Part shown: positions 31,568 to 39,358 of the stretch, piece by piece | Layout of the letters: the number at the start of each line of letters is the position of its first letter | Position numbering within the stretch: the first letter of the stretch is position 1 | NCBI RefSeq assembly: GCF_900101545.1 | Contig: NZ_FMZU01000025.1 | Span: 1-64,000 of the forward strand | Source of the DNA: Variovorax sp. CF079 | GTDB lineage: Bacteria; Pseudomonadota; Gammaproteobacteria; Burkholderiales; Burkholderiaceae_C | Reading direction: 5' to 3' | Length of the DNA: 64,000 nucleotides | The notes under the pieces: model-generated | What the model was told of the DNA's origin: nothing | Databases searched by the model: none | Seen by the model: the letters and a program-made list of their open reading frames with translations, nothing else | Translations under genes and position numbers: made by a program

Positions 31568-31922
31568 TCATTGATCCGGTGCGTTGAAGTAGCAGGTCAG
31601 ACCGTCTTCGTCGCCCTTGATCCCATAGATCTTCCGGTCGATCTCGTCTGCCTCCAGATCGCGCCGCGAACTCAGGATGCGTCCGAACACGTTCTGCATC
31701 TTCTTTGGCATCTTGTCCTGGACAAAGTACCCATGGCCGCCGCCGCCATTCCTCGCATTGGTGCAGCTGATGTAGGCGCATGTGGGGGACGCGAAGACGA
31801 TCGGATGTTGGGTCTGTCCCGAGCTTCAGCTGTGTGTCGCCCGTCAAACCGTTGTCGGCGATGCTTGCTCCGGCTAAGACCGTTACAGCGCCGCAGGCGG
31901 GCTTGATGCGGGCCTTCATCAT
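31568..31922 (-). pseudogene. Hypothetical protein, apparently frameshifted
   Basis: From ATG at 31922 the frame reads CGAVTVLAGASIADNGLTGD and breaks near 31820 after LKLGTDP. A second frame then gives HPIVFASPTCAYISCTNARN, GGGGHGYFVQDKMPKKMQNV and DEIDRKIYGIKGDEDGLTCY to a TGA at 31568. One base added near 31815 joins them. No family recognised. It is upstream of, and in line with, the LecA-like gene. Confidence 0.45.
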
Positions 31923-32113
31923 GCTGTCGGCAGTGAGCGTTTGACCTACGCGGCGCCGAGGGGCAGGAGTTGCACTTCAATATCGCGGTTCATCGCTCCA
32001 TCATAGAGACTGGAGTCGGTGGCCGTCTAGGTCGGCGGACGGTAGCGCGCGGCCGCCGGTAGACCAGGAAAACATCTGCGAAGTTTCGACGCCGCGATGC
32101 TCCAATTCCTTGG

Positions 32114-32392
32114 ATGCACCCGAACGACTTTCCACTCCTTCGCGCGGCCGCGCAGAGCTTGACTCGGCTCGACGCCGCCCTGGTGGTCATCAGCAATGGA
32201 ATTGCGGACGGCGCCACTCGGAACGTCGCCCTCCAGGACGCGAAATTCACCCTCTCGAATGCTGTGGAAAACGCCTGGCGCAAGCACGTCAGCGATCACT
32301 ACTTCACGGGCGAAGCCTGGCGCAACGGCAAGATGTCGGAGGTTCTGAGGGAGCTTTTCTACAAGCTATTGCCTGCTAAGGTTGCAGCATGA
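32114..32392 (+). CDS. Hypothetical protein, first gene of a small operon
   Basis: 92 residues, helical: LLRAAAQSLTRLDAALVVIS, then FTLSNAVENAWRKHVSDHYF. No signal peptide or membrane segment. Its stop overlaps the next start (ATGA at 32389-32392), so the two are probably translated together. No family recognised. Confidence 0.6.
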   Translation: MHPNDFPLLRAAAQSLTRLDAALVVISNGIADGATRNVALQDAKFTLSNAVENAWRKHVSDHYFTGEAWRNGKMSEVLRELFYKLLPAKVAA

Positions 32393-33162
32393 CGGCGACG
32401 TCCACGCGAACCCTATTCCCGATCATTCGCGACCGTGCGGGCCCGGTTGAACCCATTCCCGCGGCGCTCGCGGCCATCACCGGACAGCCCCTAACCGCGG
32501 TGGTCAGGGTGCTTGGGCAGTGCATCGCGGATCTGACGGGGCTAGCCGGGGTTCCCGGCACGGTAGCTCCCGAGGATGCCTGCCACGCAGCACTTCACCG
32601 GTTTGGCTACGAGCCGCACCGGCTTTATGCCGACGCGCATCGTCGTCCGCTCATGGGGCAGCTGTTTCGCGCATACGCGCAGTCCCCTGGGCCAGCGGAA
32701 CGACTGTTGGCGATCTGTGACTCCGGCGACGCCTTCGCATTCCTGGGCAACCAGGCGGCGGCCTGGTCGAGCAGCGCCCCAACCGACCTCGGTGCTCTCG
32801 TTCGAGCGGGGGCCCTCGACATGGATGCGCCCGTGAGGTTCGCATTCACGATGACACCCCACCGCGCGGTCCCGCTAGTCTCCCCAGACCATGAGTTCCT
32901 CGAATCGGTCGCCGGACCGGCGTTCGCCCTGGCCGACGCCTACAACATCGAGGTGCTTCCGGTGGGCTGGCCGTACTGGAAGCTCTCCTTCCCTGGCGAG
33001 ATGACGGATGGAACACCAGGTTCGGGCGACAGGCTGGTTTGCGGCGAGCACGAGCTTCTGAGCGTTATCAATGACCGCGTGCGCCAGGTCGAGCAAGCTG
33101 GAGCGATGACCGGCGAGTTGCTGGCGCGCATCGGACGCGGTCCGTCGGGGCCCTCTCCCTAG
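32389..33162 (+). CDS. Hypothetical protein
   Basis: 257 residues, no signal peptide. Segments such as AICDSGDAFAFLGNQAAAW and YNIEVLPVGWPYWKLSFPGE do not suggest a family to me. It overlaps the upstream small gene and is followed about 100 bp later by a gene for an exported, membrane-anchored protein. Codon use resembles the surrounding GC-rich genes, so it is likely real. Confidence 0.6.
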   Translation: MTATSTRTLFPIIRDRAGPVEPIPAALAAITGQPLTAVVRVLGQCIADLTGLAGVPGTVAPEDACHAALHRFGYEPHRLYADAHRRPLMGQLFRAYAQSPGPAERLLAICDSGDAFAFLGNQAAAWSSSAPTDLGALVRAGALDMDAPVRFAFTMTPHRAVPLVSPDHEFLESVAGPAFALADAYNIEVLPVGWPYWKLSFPGEMTDGTPGSGDRLVCGEHELLSVINDRVRQVEQAGAMTGELLARIGRGPSGPSP

Positions 33163-33266
33163 GCGCCTGCTGCAGGGCCGCTCGCCTGCTGGCGCTCTCG
33201 GTGCTCGGCGTGTCGGCGAGTAACTCTCGTGGTGTAAGGAGCGCACCTGCGGCGAAGATAGGCTGG

Positions 33267-34091
33267 ATGTCTGCGCCTCTCACCGCTTCTTGGTTGTTCC
33301 TCCTCGCTTCCTTATCTGCTCCCTCGTGGTCGCAAGCCGTGAATCGAGGCCAGCTTGAAGCATCCGCGTCGATCCTGCTGCGTGACGTCGCTGCCGAGCT
33401 GTGCGGCAAGAGCGCCCGTCCCGCGGATGCTGACCTGGCTCAGCCGTCGCCGACGTCTCGAAGCCGCTTGAACGACGCAGAGTTGGTGTTCAAAAGCCTT
33501 GGCTATGGGCAGGCATCGATCAACGGGTTCGACACGCGCCTGCAGGGTCTGCCGGCCGGGCCGGAATGCCGCGCGCACGCGATCTCGGCGCTATGGCAAC
33601 ACTTCACCGCGTTGGGCCGCCCGAAGGCGGCTTCGGGCAGCGAGAGTGCTGGAGGCCCCGAGATGGTCGACTTGCCTGCAGTCGCCGAGCTTCCGCAGCT
33701 CCCCATGGCCACGGAACGGCAGAGGGCGTCGTCCACGCCGAGCAGGCCACGCCGGCAAGGCTCCCAGCAACTGCCGAGCCTGAGCGTCGCGCCCCTTGTT
33801 GGACCCGAGGTAAGCAGGCCATCGGATGCTGCGGCGGCGCCGGCGCCCATGGCGGAGAGCGCGCCCGCCAGCGGACCAATTGCCGCAGAAGGCGCGAGCG
33901 GCGGTGGAACTACGTCTGCACAGGTCCTAGCGGCGACCTCGGGCGCCCGGTTGCCGTTCGCTACGAGGCACCTGGGATGGGTCGGCGTGGGTCTGATGAT
34001 GGTAATCGCCGCGCTCGGAGGCTGGTGGCTCCGGCGGGGGAGGAAGGTCACGAGTGCCGAGCTGGCGCGCCGGCGTCTGCGACCCACCTGA
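33267..34091 (+). CDS. Exported protein with Pro/Ala-rich linker and C-terminal anchor
   Basis: About 274 residues from ATG at 33267 (an in-frame GTG/ATG-like start lies at 33201). A signal peptide (APLTASWLFLLASLSAPSWS) leads a small domain with two cysteines (ELCGKS, PECRAH), then a long Ser/Pro/Ala linker, then a transmembrane helix GWVGVGLMMVIAALGGWWL followed by RRGRK. The protein would sit in the membrane with its bulk outside the cytoplasm. Function unknown. Confidence 0.6.
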   Translation: MSAPLTASWLFLLASLSAPSWSQAVNRGQLEASASILLRDVAAELCGKSARPADADLAQPSPTSRSRLNDAELVFKSLGYGQASINGFDTRLQGLPAGPECRAHAISALWQHFTALGRPKAASGSESAGGPEMVDLPAVAELPQLPMATERQRASSTPSRPRRQGSQQLPSLSVAPLVGPEVSRPSDAAAAPAPMAESAPASGPIAAEGASGGGTTSAQVLAATSGARLPFATRHLGWVGVGLMMVIAALGGWWLRRGRKVTSAELARRRLRPT

Positions 34092-34141
34092 GCATCCAGG
34101 TACGACCTCAGGCGGAATGCGCGAGTGCGCGGCCACGCCGG

Positions 34142-34405
34142 TCACTTCTTCGGACGCGGCTTGATCGCCTTTGGCCTATCGCCTCCAAAGTCCTGGGCCT
34201 CCATCGGCAGGCTGGCGCACGCGATTCGCATCGGCTCGGGCTCGCCAGAGATCGTGACGACAACCCTGGTCCAGCCGTCGGTCGTTCTCCCGAAGACTGC
34301 CGTCCCCTCGACGCCAGGGGTGCGCACCGCGCGCAGGATCCGCGCGTCGTTGACTTCGAAGTCCTCGGGGGCGTAGACGAAGGGGATGGTTTCGGTAGCG
34401 CTCAT
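34142..34405 (-). CDS. Hypothetical protein
   Basis: 87 residues from ATG at 34405 (34438 is an upstream alternative). A compact alpha/beta pattern (FVYAPEDFEVNDARILRAVR, RVVVTISGEPEPMRIACAS) ends in a basic tail, KAIKPRPKK. No recognised family. It converges with the membrane-anchored protein gene. Confidence 0.5.
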   Translation of the reverse strand: MSATETIPFVYAPEDFEVNDARILRAVRTPGVEGTAVFGRTTDGWTRVVVTISGEPEPMRIACASLPMEAQDFGGDRPKAIKPRPKK

Positions 34406-34644
34406 GGGGACCCTACAACCAGCCGGTGTTGAGACCATCTGTACGATTTTCCGGGCTCCATGTGACGCATCCTATGCGACGTTCCCGGGCGCGGAAAGTG
34501 GACGAATTCCGCCTCTAGCGCGGACAGGAAAAACATGGCAAGTTGGGGTGATCATACTTTTCGTGATTGGTACGGTTTCACCGTTTTGATGAGGAGTGCC
34601 GGCCGCTTGCGATTGCGCGCAACAGGCCTTGCTTCGCTGTTTCG

Positions 34645-34776
34645 CTATCGCGCGGTTGGCACGGCGAACGCGGCATCCATATGCCGAGCCCGCTTGACCT
34701 CATCGCTGTGCAGGTAGATGGACGTGGTCGACACCGAGGCGTGCCTCAGGTTGTCGCACACGGTGGTGAGCTCAGC
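34645..34776 (-). pseudogene. C-terminal fragment of a different tyrosine integrase
   Basis: The minus strand reads LRHASVSTTSIYLHSDEVKR then MDAAFAVPTAR and a TAG at 34647-34645. The HASVSTTSIYLH segment contains the last catalytic His-region and the active Tyr of a XerD-like recombinase. The sequence differs from copies 1-4. No upstream part remains. Confidence 0.65.
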
Positions 34777-34883
34777 CCCACGCGAGAGAGCATGTCACGG
34801 AAAGACGCCATCGGAGCGACCGACCCGACCGTGTCGCCGAGTCTGTACGCCACGCAAGCATTTGCAGCAAACGGGTGTCTGCC

Positions 34884-35576
34884 ATGCCTGAGACGCAGGA
34901 ACTGAAGGTCTTCATTTCCACCGGTGAGTCGACTTGCGGCGATTGCGGCGAGAAGCTGGGTCGCCACGCGTGGATCTTCCTGGCCGGCGAACGCGGTGCG
35001 CTTTGCTTGTCCTGTGCCGACCTGGAGCATCTTGTCTTCCTGCCGCCCGGGGTCGCTGCACTGACGCGCCGGGCGCGAAAGTACTCGATGCTGTCCGCCG
35101 TGGTCCTCCGATGGAGCCGCGCCCGCCGCAAGTACGAGCGGCAGGGCGTCCTGGTCGAGGAAGCGGGCCTCGCCCGGGCGGAGGCGCAATGCATGGCCGA
35201 TGACGACGCGCGGGCAAGGCGGCGCAACCGCGAGGCCCAGCGGCGCGCGGACCAGGACCAGACCTATGTGCAGTGTTTTGCGCAGCGCGTGCGTGAGTGT
35301 TTCCCAAGCTGTCCTGCCGGAGCCGAACACGCCATCGCGGAGCGCGCCTGCCTCAAGTACAGCGGTCGGGTCGGGCGCTCGGCCGCCGCCAAGGACCTCG
35401 ACGAAAAAGCGGTGTTCCTCGCCGTCGTCGCGCACATCCGCCATGTCGAGACGCCCTACGACCGGCTCCTCGGTGCCGGAGTGGATCGCGAGCTGGCCCG
35501 CCGGCAGGTCGAGGACCAGGTGCGCGGCATCGCACACGAATGGGAAACCTCTCCCGTCGCTGCCGCGAAACCATAG
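34884..35576 (+). CDS. DUF2293 family protein with a zinc-ribbon-like start
   Basis: About 230 residues from ATG at 34884. The N-terminus holds paired cysteines (CGDCGEK, then CLSCADLEH) that could bind zinc. A charged helical middle (RARRKYERQG, ARRRNREAQRRADQ) follows. The C-terminus RVRECFPSCPAGAEHAIAER and HIRHVETPYDRLLGAGVDRE matches the DUF2293 domain. The function of the family is not established. A nucleic-acid role is only a guess from charge and zinc motif. Confidence 0.68.
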   Translation: MPETQELKVFISTGESTCGDCGEKLGRHAWIFLAGERGALCLSCADLEHLVFLPPGVAALTRRARKYSMLSAVVLRWSRARRKYERQGVLVEEAGLARAEAQCMADDDARARRRNREAQRRADQDQTYVQCFAQRVRECFPSCPAGAEHAIAERACLKYSGRVGRSAAAKDLDEKAVFLAVVAHIRHVETPYDRLLGAGVDRELARRQVEDQVRGIAHEWETSPVAAAKP

Positions 35577-35745
35577 TGCAGACCCGTACTGGACATCTTC
35601 TTGTCGGCCGCCTCGAAAGGGTACCAAGAAAGCTGCCCGAGGCCGGAACTGCTTGGACCCATTTCGGCTTCGCCGAGTCGACCAATAAAAGCAGCCCATG
35701 GATCGTCGTCGCGGTTCAAGTCGCCAAGGTGAGGACGGTGCCAAG

Positions 35746-36123
35746 ATGACGATCATGAAGCAGAACCCCTTTTCCGGTCCTTGGCGCATCGTCTGGATGT
35801 CCGGCTGGGACCAGAGCTACGTGGACATAGAAGTAGAAGTGCCCGGCCACATCATCTTCAGCGCAGACCGGTCCGGCAGCTTCCAGTTCGGACTGGTACA
35901 AGCACAGATGGACTGCAAGATCGACAAGCGGCAGGGCCAACGCATCGAGTTCACCTGGCACGGCTTCGACGAGGGCGATGAACTGACTGGGCGCGGGCAT
36001 GCTGAGATCGTTGACGGCGAGTTGCACGGTCACCTCTACATCCACCTCGGCGACGATTCCGCGTTCCGCGCGGTCGGGGAAACGGCCGCCAAGCGCAAGT
36101 CCGCCCGCAAGCGAACGGGCTGA
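35746..36123 (+). CDS. Conserved hypothetical protein
   Basis: About 125 residues from ATG at 35746; an upstream in-frame ATG at 35698 is less likely. Beta-rich: GPWRIVWMSGWDQSYVDIEV, FQFGLVQAQMDCKID and GQRIEFTWHGFDEGDELTGR, with a basic C-terminus (KRKSARKRTG). It lies 20 bp before the gene at 36144, so the two probably form an operon. Function unknown. Confidence 0.65.
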   Translation: MTIMKQNPFSGPWRIVWMSGWDQSYVDIEVEVPGHIIFSADRSGSFQFGLVQAQMDCKIDKRQGQRIEFTWHGFDEGDELTGRGHAEIVDGELHGHLYIHLGDDSAFRAVGETAAKRKSARKRTG

Positions 36124-36143
36124 GCCTACGCTGATGCAATCAT

Positions 36144-37301
36144 ATGAGCGAGTACCAATACTACGAATTCGCGGCCATCGACCGGCCGCTGACCCGCACC
36201 GAGATGGCCGAACTGCGCGCCGTCTCCACACGCGCGGAGATCACGCCTTCGGGCTTCGTCAACCACTACGAGTGGGGAGACCTGAAGGCTGATCCAGCCG
36301 AATGGATGCGTCGCTACTTCGATGCCTTCGTCTACACCGCCAACTGGTGCAGTTGCCGGCTGGCCTTGCGCGTGCCGCTGGCCACGTTCCGCAAAGCCGA
36401 ACTGGCGCCCTTCTCTTCTCGGCATGCGCTGACAATCGAGACCAGCGACACGCACTGGATCATCGACTGGTCGCTCGACGAGAGCGAAAACTACGATCGC
36501 TTCGGCATGGAAGACGGAAGCGGCTGGATGCGGCGCCTGGCGCCGCTGCGCGATGAACTATTGCGCGGCGACCTGCGGCCGCTCTACCTCGGGTGGCTGG
36601 CCGGAGCCGCTGGCGGCGAACTCGCGGACGGCGCGCTGGAACCGGAAGTGCCGCCCAGCCTGTCGGCGTTGTCACCTCCTCAGCAGGCCTTGGTCGAATT
36701 CCTGGAAGTCGATCCCGACATGCTCGCGGCGGCGATGGCAGGCAGTGGATGCGCTTCTGAGGCTGATTCAGCGCAAGGCGATCGCATCGATGCGTGGCTG
36801 AGTGAATGGTCGCATGACGAGATGGCAAACATGTTGAAGCTGATCGCACAGGGCCGTGGGCACGAAGCGGAGCGCCAGGTCAGATCCCGCCACGCAGCTT
36901 GGCTGAAGGCACGACGCCCTTCGTCCGCATCTTCCGCATCGCGGCGCAGCGTGGGCCAACTGCGTGCACTCGCCCAATCGGCCTCTGGCGCTCGCTTGGA
37001 GCGCGAGACAAAGGAACGCGCGAAGCAGGAGACGAAGCACCGGCAGCAACGCGAAGCGGCCCTTCAGTTGTTGATGACCGATGTGGACAAGCGCTGGGCT
37101 GCCATCGACGCACAGGCTCGGCGTGGTTCGGCATCGGGTTACGAGCATGCGGTGCGGACACTGGTCGACTTGGCGGAGGGCTATGCACTCACGTCTAGCC
37201 GCAAGGAGTTCGACCGCGCGCTGCGGCGCTTTCTGATTCGTCATGCAACGCGTGGCGCATTGTTGCGCCGTCTGACCGAAGCAGGTCTGTGGTCAGGATG
37301 A
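36144..37301 (+). CDS. Conserved hypothetical protein, large helical
   Basis: 385 residues. It begins MSEYQYYEFAAIDRPLT and TPSGFVNHYEWGDLKADPAE, a start I have seen on conserved hypothetical proteins of this type. The middle is mixed alpha/beta; the last 150 residues are a long charged helical region (RETKERAKQETKHRQQREAA). It follows the small gene at 35746. No enzymatic motif was found. Confidence 0.68.
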   Translation: MSEYQYYEFAAIDRPLTRTEMAELRAVSTRAEITPSGFVNHYEWGDLKADPAEWMRRYFDAFVYTANWCSCRLALRVPLATFRKAELAPFSSRHALTIETSDTHWIIDWSLDESENYDRFGMEDGSGWMRRLAPLRDELLRGDLRPLYLGWLAGAAGGELADGALEPEVPPSLSALSPPQQALVEFLEVDPDMLAAAMAGSGCASEADSAQGDRIDAWLSEWSHDEMANMLKLIAQGRGHEAERQVRSRHAAWLKARRPSSASSASRRSVGQLRALAQSASGARLERETKERAKQETKHRQQREAALQLLMTDVDKRWAAIDAQARRGSASGYEHAVRTLVDLAEGYALTSSRKEFDRALRRFLIRHATRGALLRRLTEAGLWSG

Positions 37302-37308
37302 ATTCGTC

Positions 37309-37494
37309 ATGACTGCACACAGCGGCGACGAACTCGCGCGGTTGCGCGCCGAGAACGCTCGGCTAGCCGGGCTGCTCGAGGCCCATGGCATAGCCTGGCG
37401 CGTGCCCGAAGCCGCGGCCGCGCCGCAGACGTGGTTGGTTCCCAACCTCGCGCCCGACAAGGGCGCGGTCCTCCCGAAGCCGCACGCCTGCTGA
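37309..37494 (+). CDS. Short coiled-coil protein, possibly the start of a larger lost gene
   Basis: 61 residues. ELARLRAENARLAGLLEAHG is a leucine-zipper-like coiled coil, followed by IAWRVPEAAAAPQT. Similar coiled-coil leaders head large helicase/primase proteins of conflict systems, so this could be a truncated one. It starts 7 bp after the 36144 gene and ends before the vapBC promoter. Low certainty. Confidence 0.4.
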   Translation: MTAHSGDELARLRAENARLAGLLEAHGIAWRVPEAAAAPQTWLVPNLAPDKGAVLPKPHAC

Positions 37495-37567
37495 GGGCCG
37501 GGCGCCGGCTGACGCTGGCCGACATCGTGACCGATGTGCATTTCCCGAGGGAATCCCCTGCGCCCCG

Positions 37568-37608
37568 TTGACGCGGTCAGCGTGAATGTATATACTGTTT
37601 GTATATAC
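37568..37608 (+). promoter_or_regulatory. vapBC promoter with tandem GTATATAC operator
   Basis: TTGACG (37568-37573), 17 bp, TATACT (37591-37596). Two copies of the self-complementary GTATATAC (37588-37595 and 37601-37608), 13 bp apart, overlap the -10 box. A VapB dimer on each, bridged by VapC, would block transcription. Confidence 0.68.
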
Positions 37609-37620
37609 GCAGGAGACCCG

Positions 37621-37851
37621 ATGACTTACGCCCGTGTTTTCCAGTCCGGCAACAGCCAGGCTGTGCGCTTGCCGAAGGAGTTTCGATTCACAGCCGAGCA
37701 GGTGGAGATCTTCCGCCAAGGCAACGACATCGTTTTGCGTGAGCGGCCCGCCAGTGCAGCCGCCATCTTTGACGCCCTCGTCGGCATGCCTGCCGACTTC
37801 ATGGCCGATGGCCGCAGCGACAGCCCTCCCCAGGAGCGGGAGTCGTTCTGA
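37621..37851 (+). CDS. vapB: Type II antitoxin VapB (AbrB-like)
   Basis: 76 residues from ATG at 37621 with CAGGAGA upstream. MTYARVFQSGNSQAVRLPKE is an AbrB-type DNA-binding domain; the tail FDALVGMPADFMADGRSDSP is the toxin-binding part. The stop is directly followed by the vapC ATG. This is a different VapB type from that at 27793. Confidence 0.88.
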   Translation: MTYARVFQSGNSQAVRLPKEFRFTAEQVEIFRQGNDIVLRERPASAAAIFDALVGMPADFMADGRSDSPPQERESF

Positions 37852-38256
37852 ATGGCCATTCGCTATCTTCTCGACACCAACATCTGCATCTACATCGCCA
37901 AGCACAATCCGGCCACCGTTCGAGCGCGCTTTGAGCAACTTAGCGCCGACGTCCTGGCCATGTCGGTCATTACGCTGGGCGAACTGCAACACGGCGCGGA
38001 AAAAAGCCAGGCCCGCTCCAAGGCCCTGGCTGCGCTGCGGCAACTGCAGAGCGCCATCCAGGTCGAACCACTCACACAGGCGGTGGGCCAGCACTACGGC
38101 CAGATCCGCAGCGTCCTTGAGCGCAAAGGCCAGTCCATAGGCAACAACGACCTTTGGATCGCCGCCCACGCCCGTGCCGAAGGTTGGGTGCTGGTCACCA
38201 ACAACGAGCGTGAGTTCAGCCGAGTCGACGACCTGGCCGTTGAGAACTGGGTTTGA
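37852..38256 (+). CDS. vapC: PIN-domain toxin VapC
   Basis: 134 residues. Acidic PIN residues lie in YLLDTNICIYI, ITLGELQHGAEKS, IGNNDLWIAAHA and LVTNNEREF, a complete active site for a tRNA- or rRNA-cleaving VapC. The gene is intact and immediately follows vapB, with no gap. Confidence 0.9.
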   Translation: MAIRYLLDTNICIYIAKHNPATVRARFEQLSADVLAMSVITLGELQHGAEKSQARSKALAALRQLQSAIQVEPLTQAVGQHYGQIRSVLERKGQSIGNNDLWIAAHARAEGWVLVTNNEREFSRVDDLAVENWV

Positions 38257-38374
38257 TGAGCCATCGAAATCAGCCGAAGATTTCGAGTACGCGAGGAGCG
38301 TGCTCTTCGACCGCAGCACGCAACAGTGGTTCGTGAGGCAGCTATGGTAGGCGCATGCATGCGATATTGTAGTA

Positions 38375-38388
38375 GGATGTGTACATCC
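38375..38388. promoter_or_regulatory. Operator-like palindrome before the relBE-like pair
   Basis: GGATGT-GT-ACATCC, a perfect inverted repeat, lies 35 bp before the antitoxin start and is a likely autorepression site. Confidence 0.5.
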
Positions 38389-38423
38389 GACCACTCTTCT
38401 CGTGCCACCGCTCCAGATCTTCC

Positions 38424-38666
38424 ATGTCTACCACCATGACTGTTCGACTTGACGACGAAGTCAAGGATCGCCTCGACCATCTGGCCGAAGCGACGCAGCG
38501 CAGCAAATCGTTCTTGGCAGCCGAAGCGATCCGTGCCTATGTTGACAACAACGAATGGCAGATCGGCGAAGTCCAGGCCGCGCTGAGGGAAGCCGACGCA
38601 GGCGACTTCGCCAGCGACAAGGAGATCGCCGCACTCGCACGAAAATGGAAGGTGAATGCGGGTTAG
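38424..38666 (+). CDS. CopG/RHH-type antitoxin
   Basis: 80 residues from ATG at 38424. MTVRLDDEVKDRLDHLAEAT then SKSFLAAEAIRAYVDNNEWQ is a ribbon-helix-helix antitoxin of the RelB/ParD-like group; the C-terminus (ASDKEIAALARKWK) wraps the toxin. It overlaps the toxin gene by 11 bp. Confidence 0.87.
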   Translation: MSTTMTVRLDDEVKDRLDHLAEATQRSKSFLAAEAIRAYVDNNEWQIGEVQAALREADAGDFASDKEIAALARKWKVNAG

Positions 38667-38940
38667 GTGGCTGCGTAAGGCGCTGCACAACTTGGACGAA
38701 GAGGCCGCGTATATTGCGACCGACGACGCGGCTGCGGCGAGGCTGGTCGTCGGACGCATTCTCGACTCTGCAGCCCAGCTCGCTCATCAGCCTGGCCTTG
38801 GCCGCCCTGGGCGTGTGCCTGGAACGCGCGAATTGATCGTGCAAAAGACGCGTTACATCGTGCCCTATCGCGTGCGCGGGGACGCGGTCGAGATTCTGCG
38901 AGTGTTTCACACATCCCGCCGCCTGCCGCAGCACTGGTAG
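38656..38940 (+). CDS. RelE/ParE-family toxin
   Basis: 94 residues. VRWLRKALHNLDEEAAYIAT, GLGRPGRVPGTRELIVQKTR and YIVPYRVRGDAVEILRVFHT are full RelE/ParE superfamily motifs. The gene is intact. Whether it acts on ribosomes (RelE) or gyrase (ParE) cannot be told from sequence. Confidence 0.87.
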   Translation: MRVRWLRKALHNLDEEAAYIATDDAAAARLVVGRILDSAAQLAHQPGLGRPGRVPGTRELIVQKTRYIVPYRVRGDAVEILRVFHTSRRLPQHW

Positions 38941-39358
38941 ATCAGCGCGGGCACGAAAGCCTGATCTCCAGCACGCCGCCCCAAAATGAAAACTGAGCGC
39001 TCGCGCCACAGAATCGATCACCCTCCTTCGCCCTCACAAGCGACGCCGATAGCCGCCCTGACTTTGTGTGACTGACTTTGTGTACGGCAACAAGATTGAT
39101 TATCTTAAGTGACGCCATCTGCTCGCAGCAGAGGCCGGTGTCAAGGTGAACTGCAGCGCCCTCTTCGCCTTCAGGTGATCCACCAACGCGTCGTGCATGC
39201 CTGCGAGCGCCATGCCCACCTCCATCAATAGAAGCCACGAGTATGAGCATTCGCCAGCACATTGAGCGTCCGCTTCGAGCTGCGGACTACCGCTACTAGG
39301 CCGCCAGTGGCACCACGCTGTTGCCCTAAAGTCTTGGATCAGTGCTTTAAACAAACTT
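38941..39358. other. Spacer with a short remnant of the DUF6036-type gene
   Basis: No intact gene. At 39121-39148 the 28 bases match, with one change, the end of the nucleotidyltransferase genes at 61241-61268 and 63403-63430, encoding LAAEAGVKV. This shows the same element once reached this site. The right part leads into the LysR gene. Confidence 0.6.
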
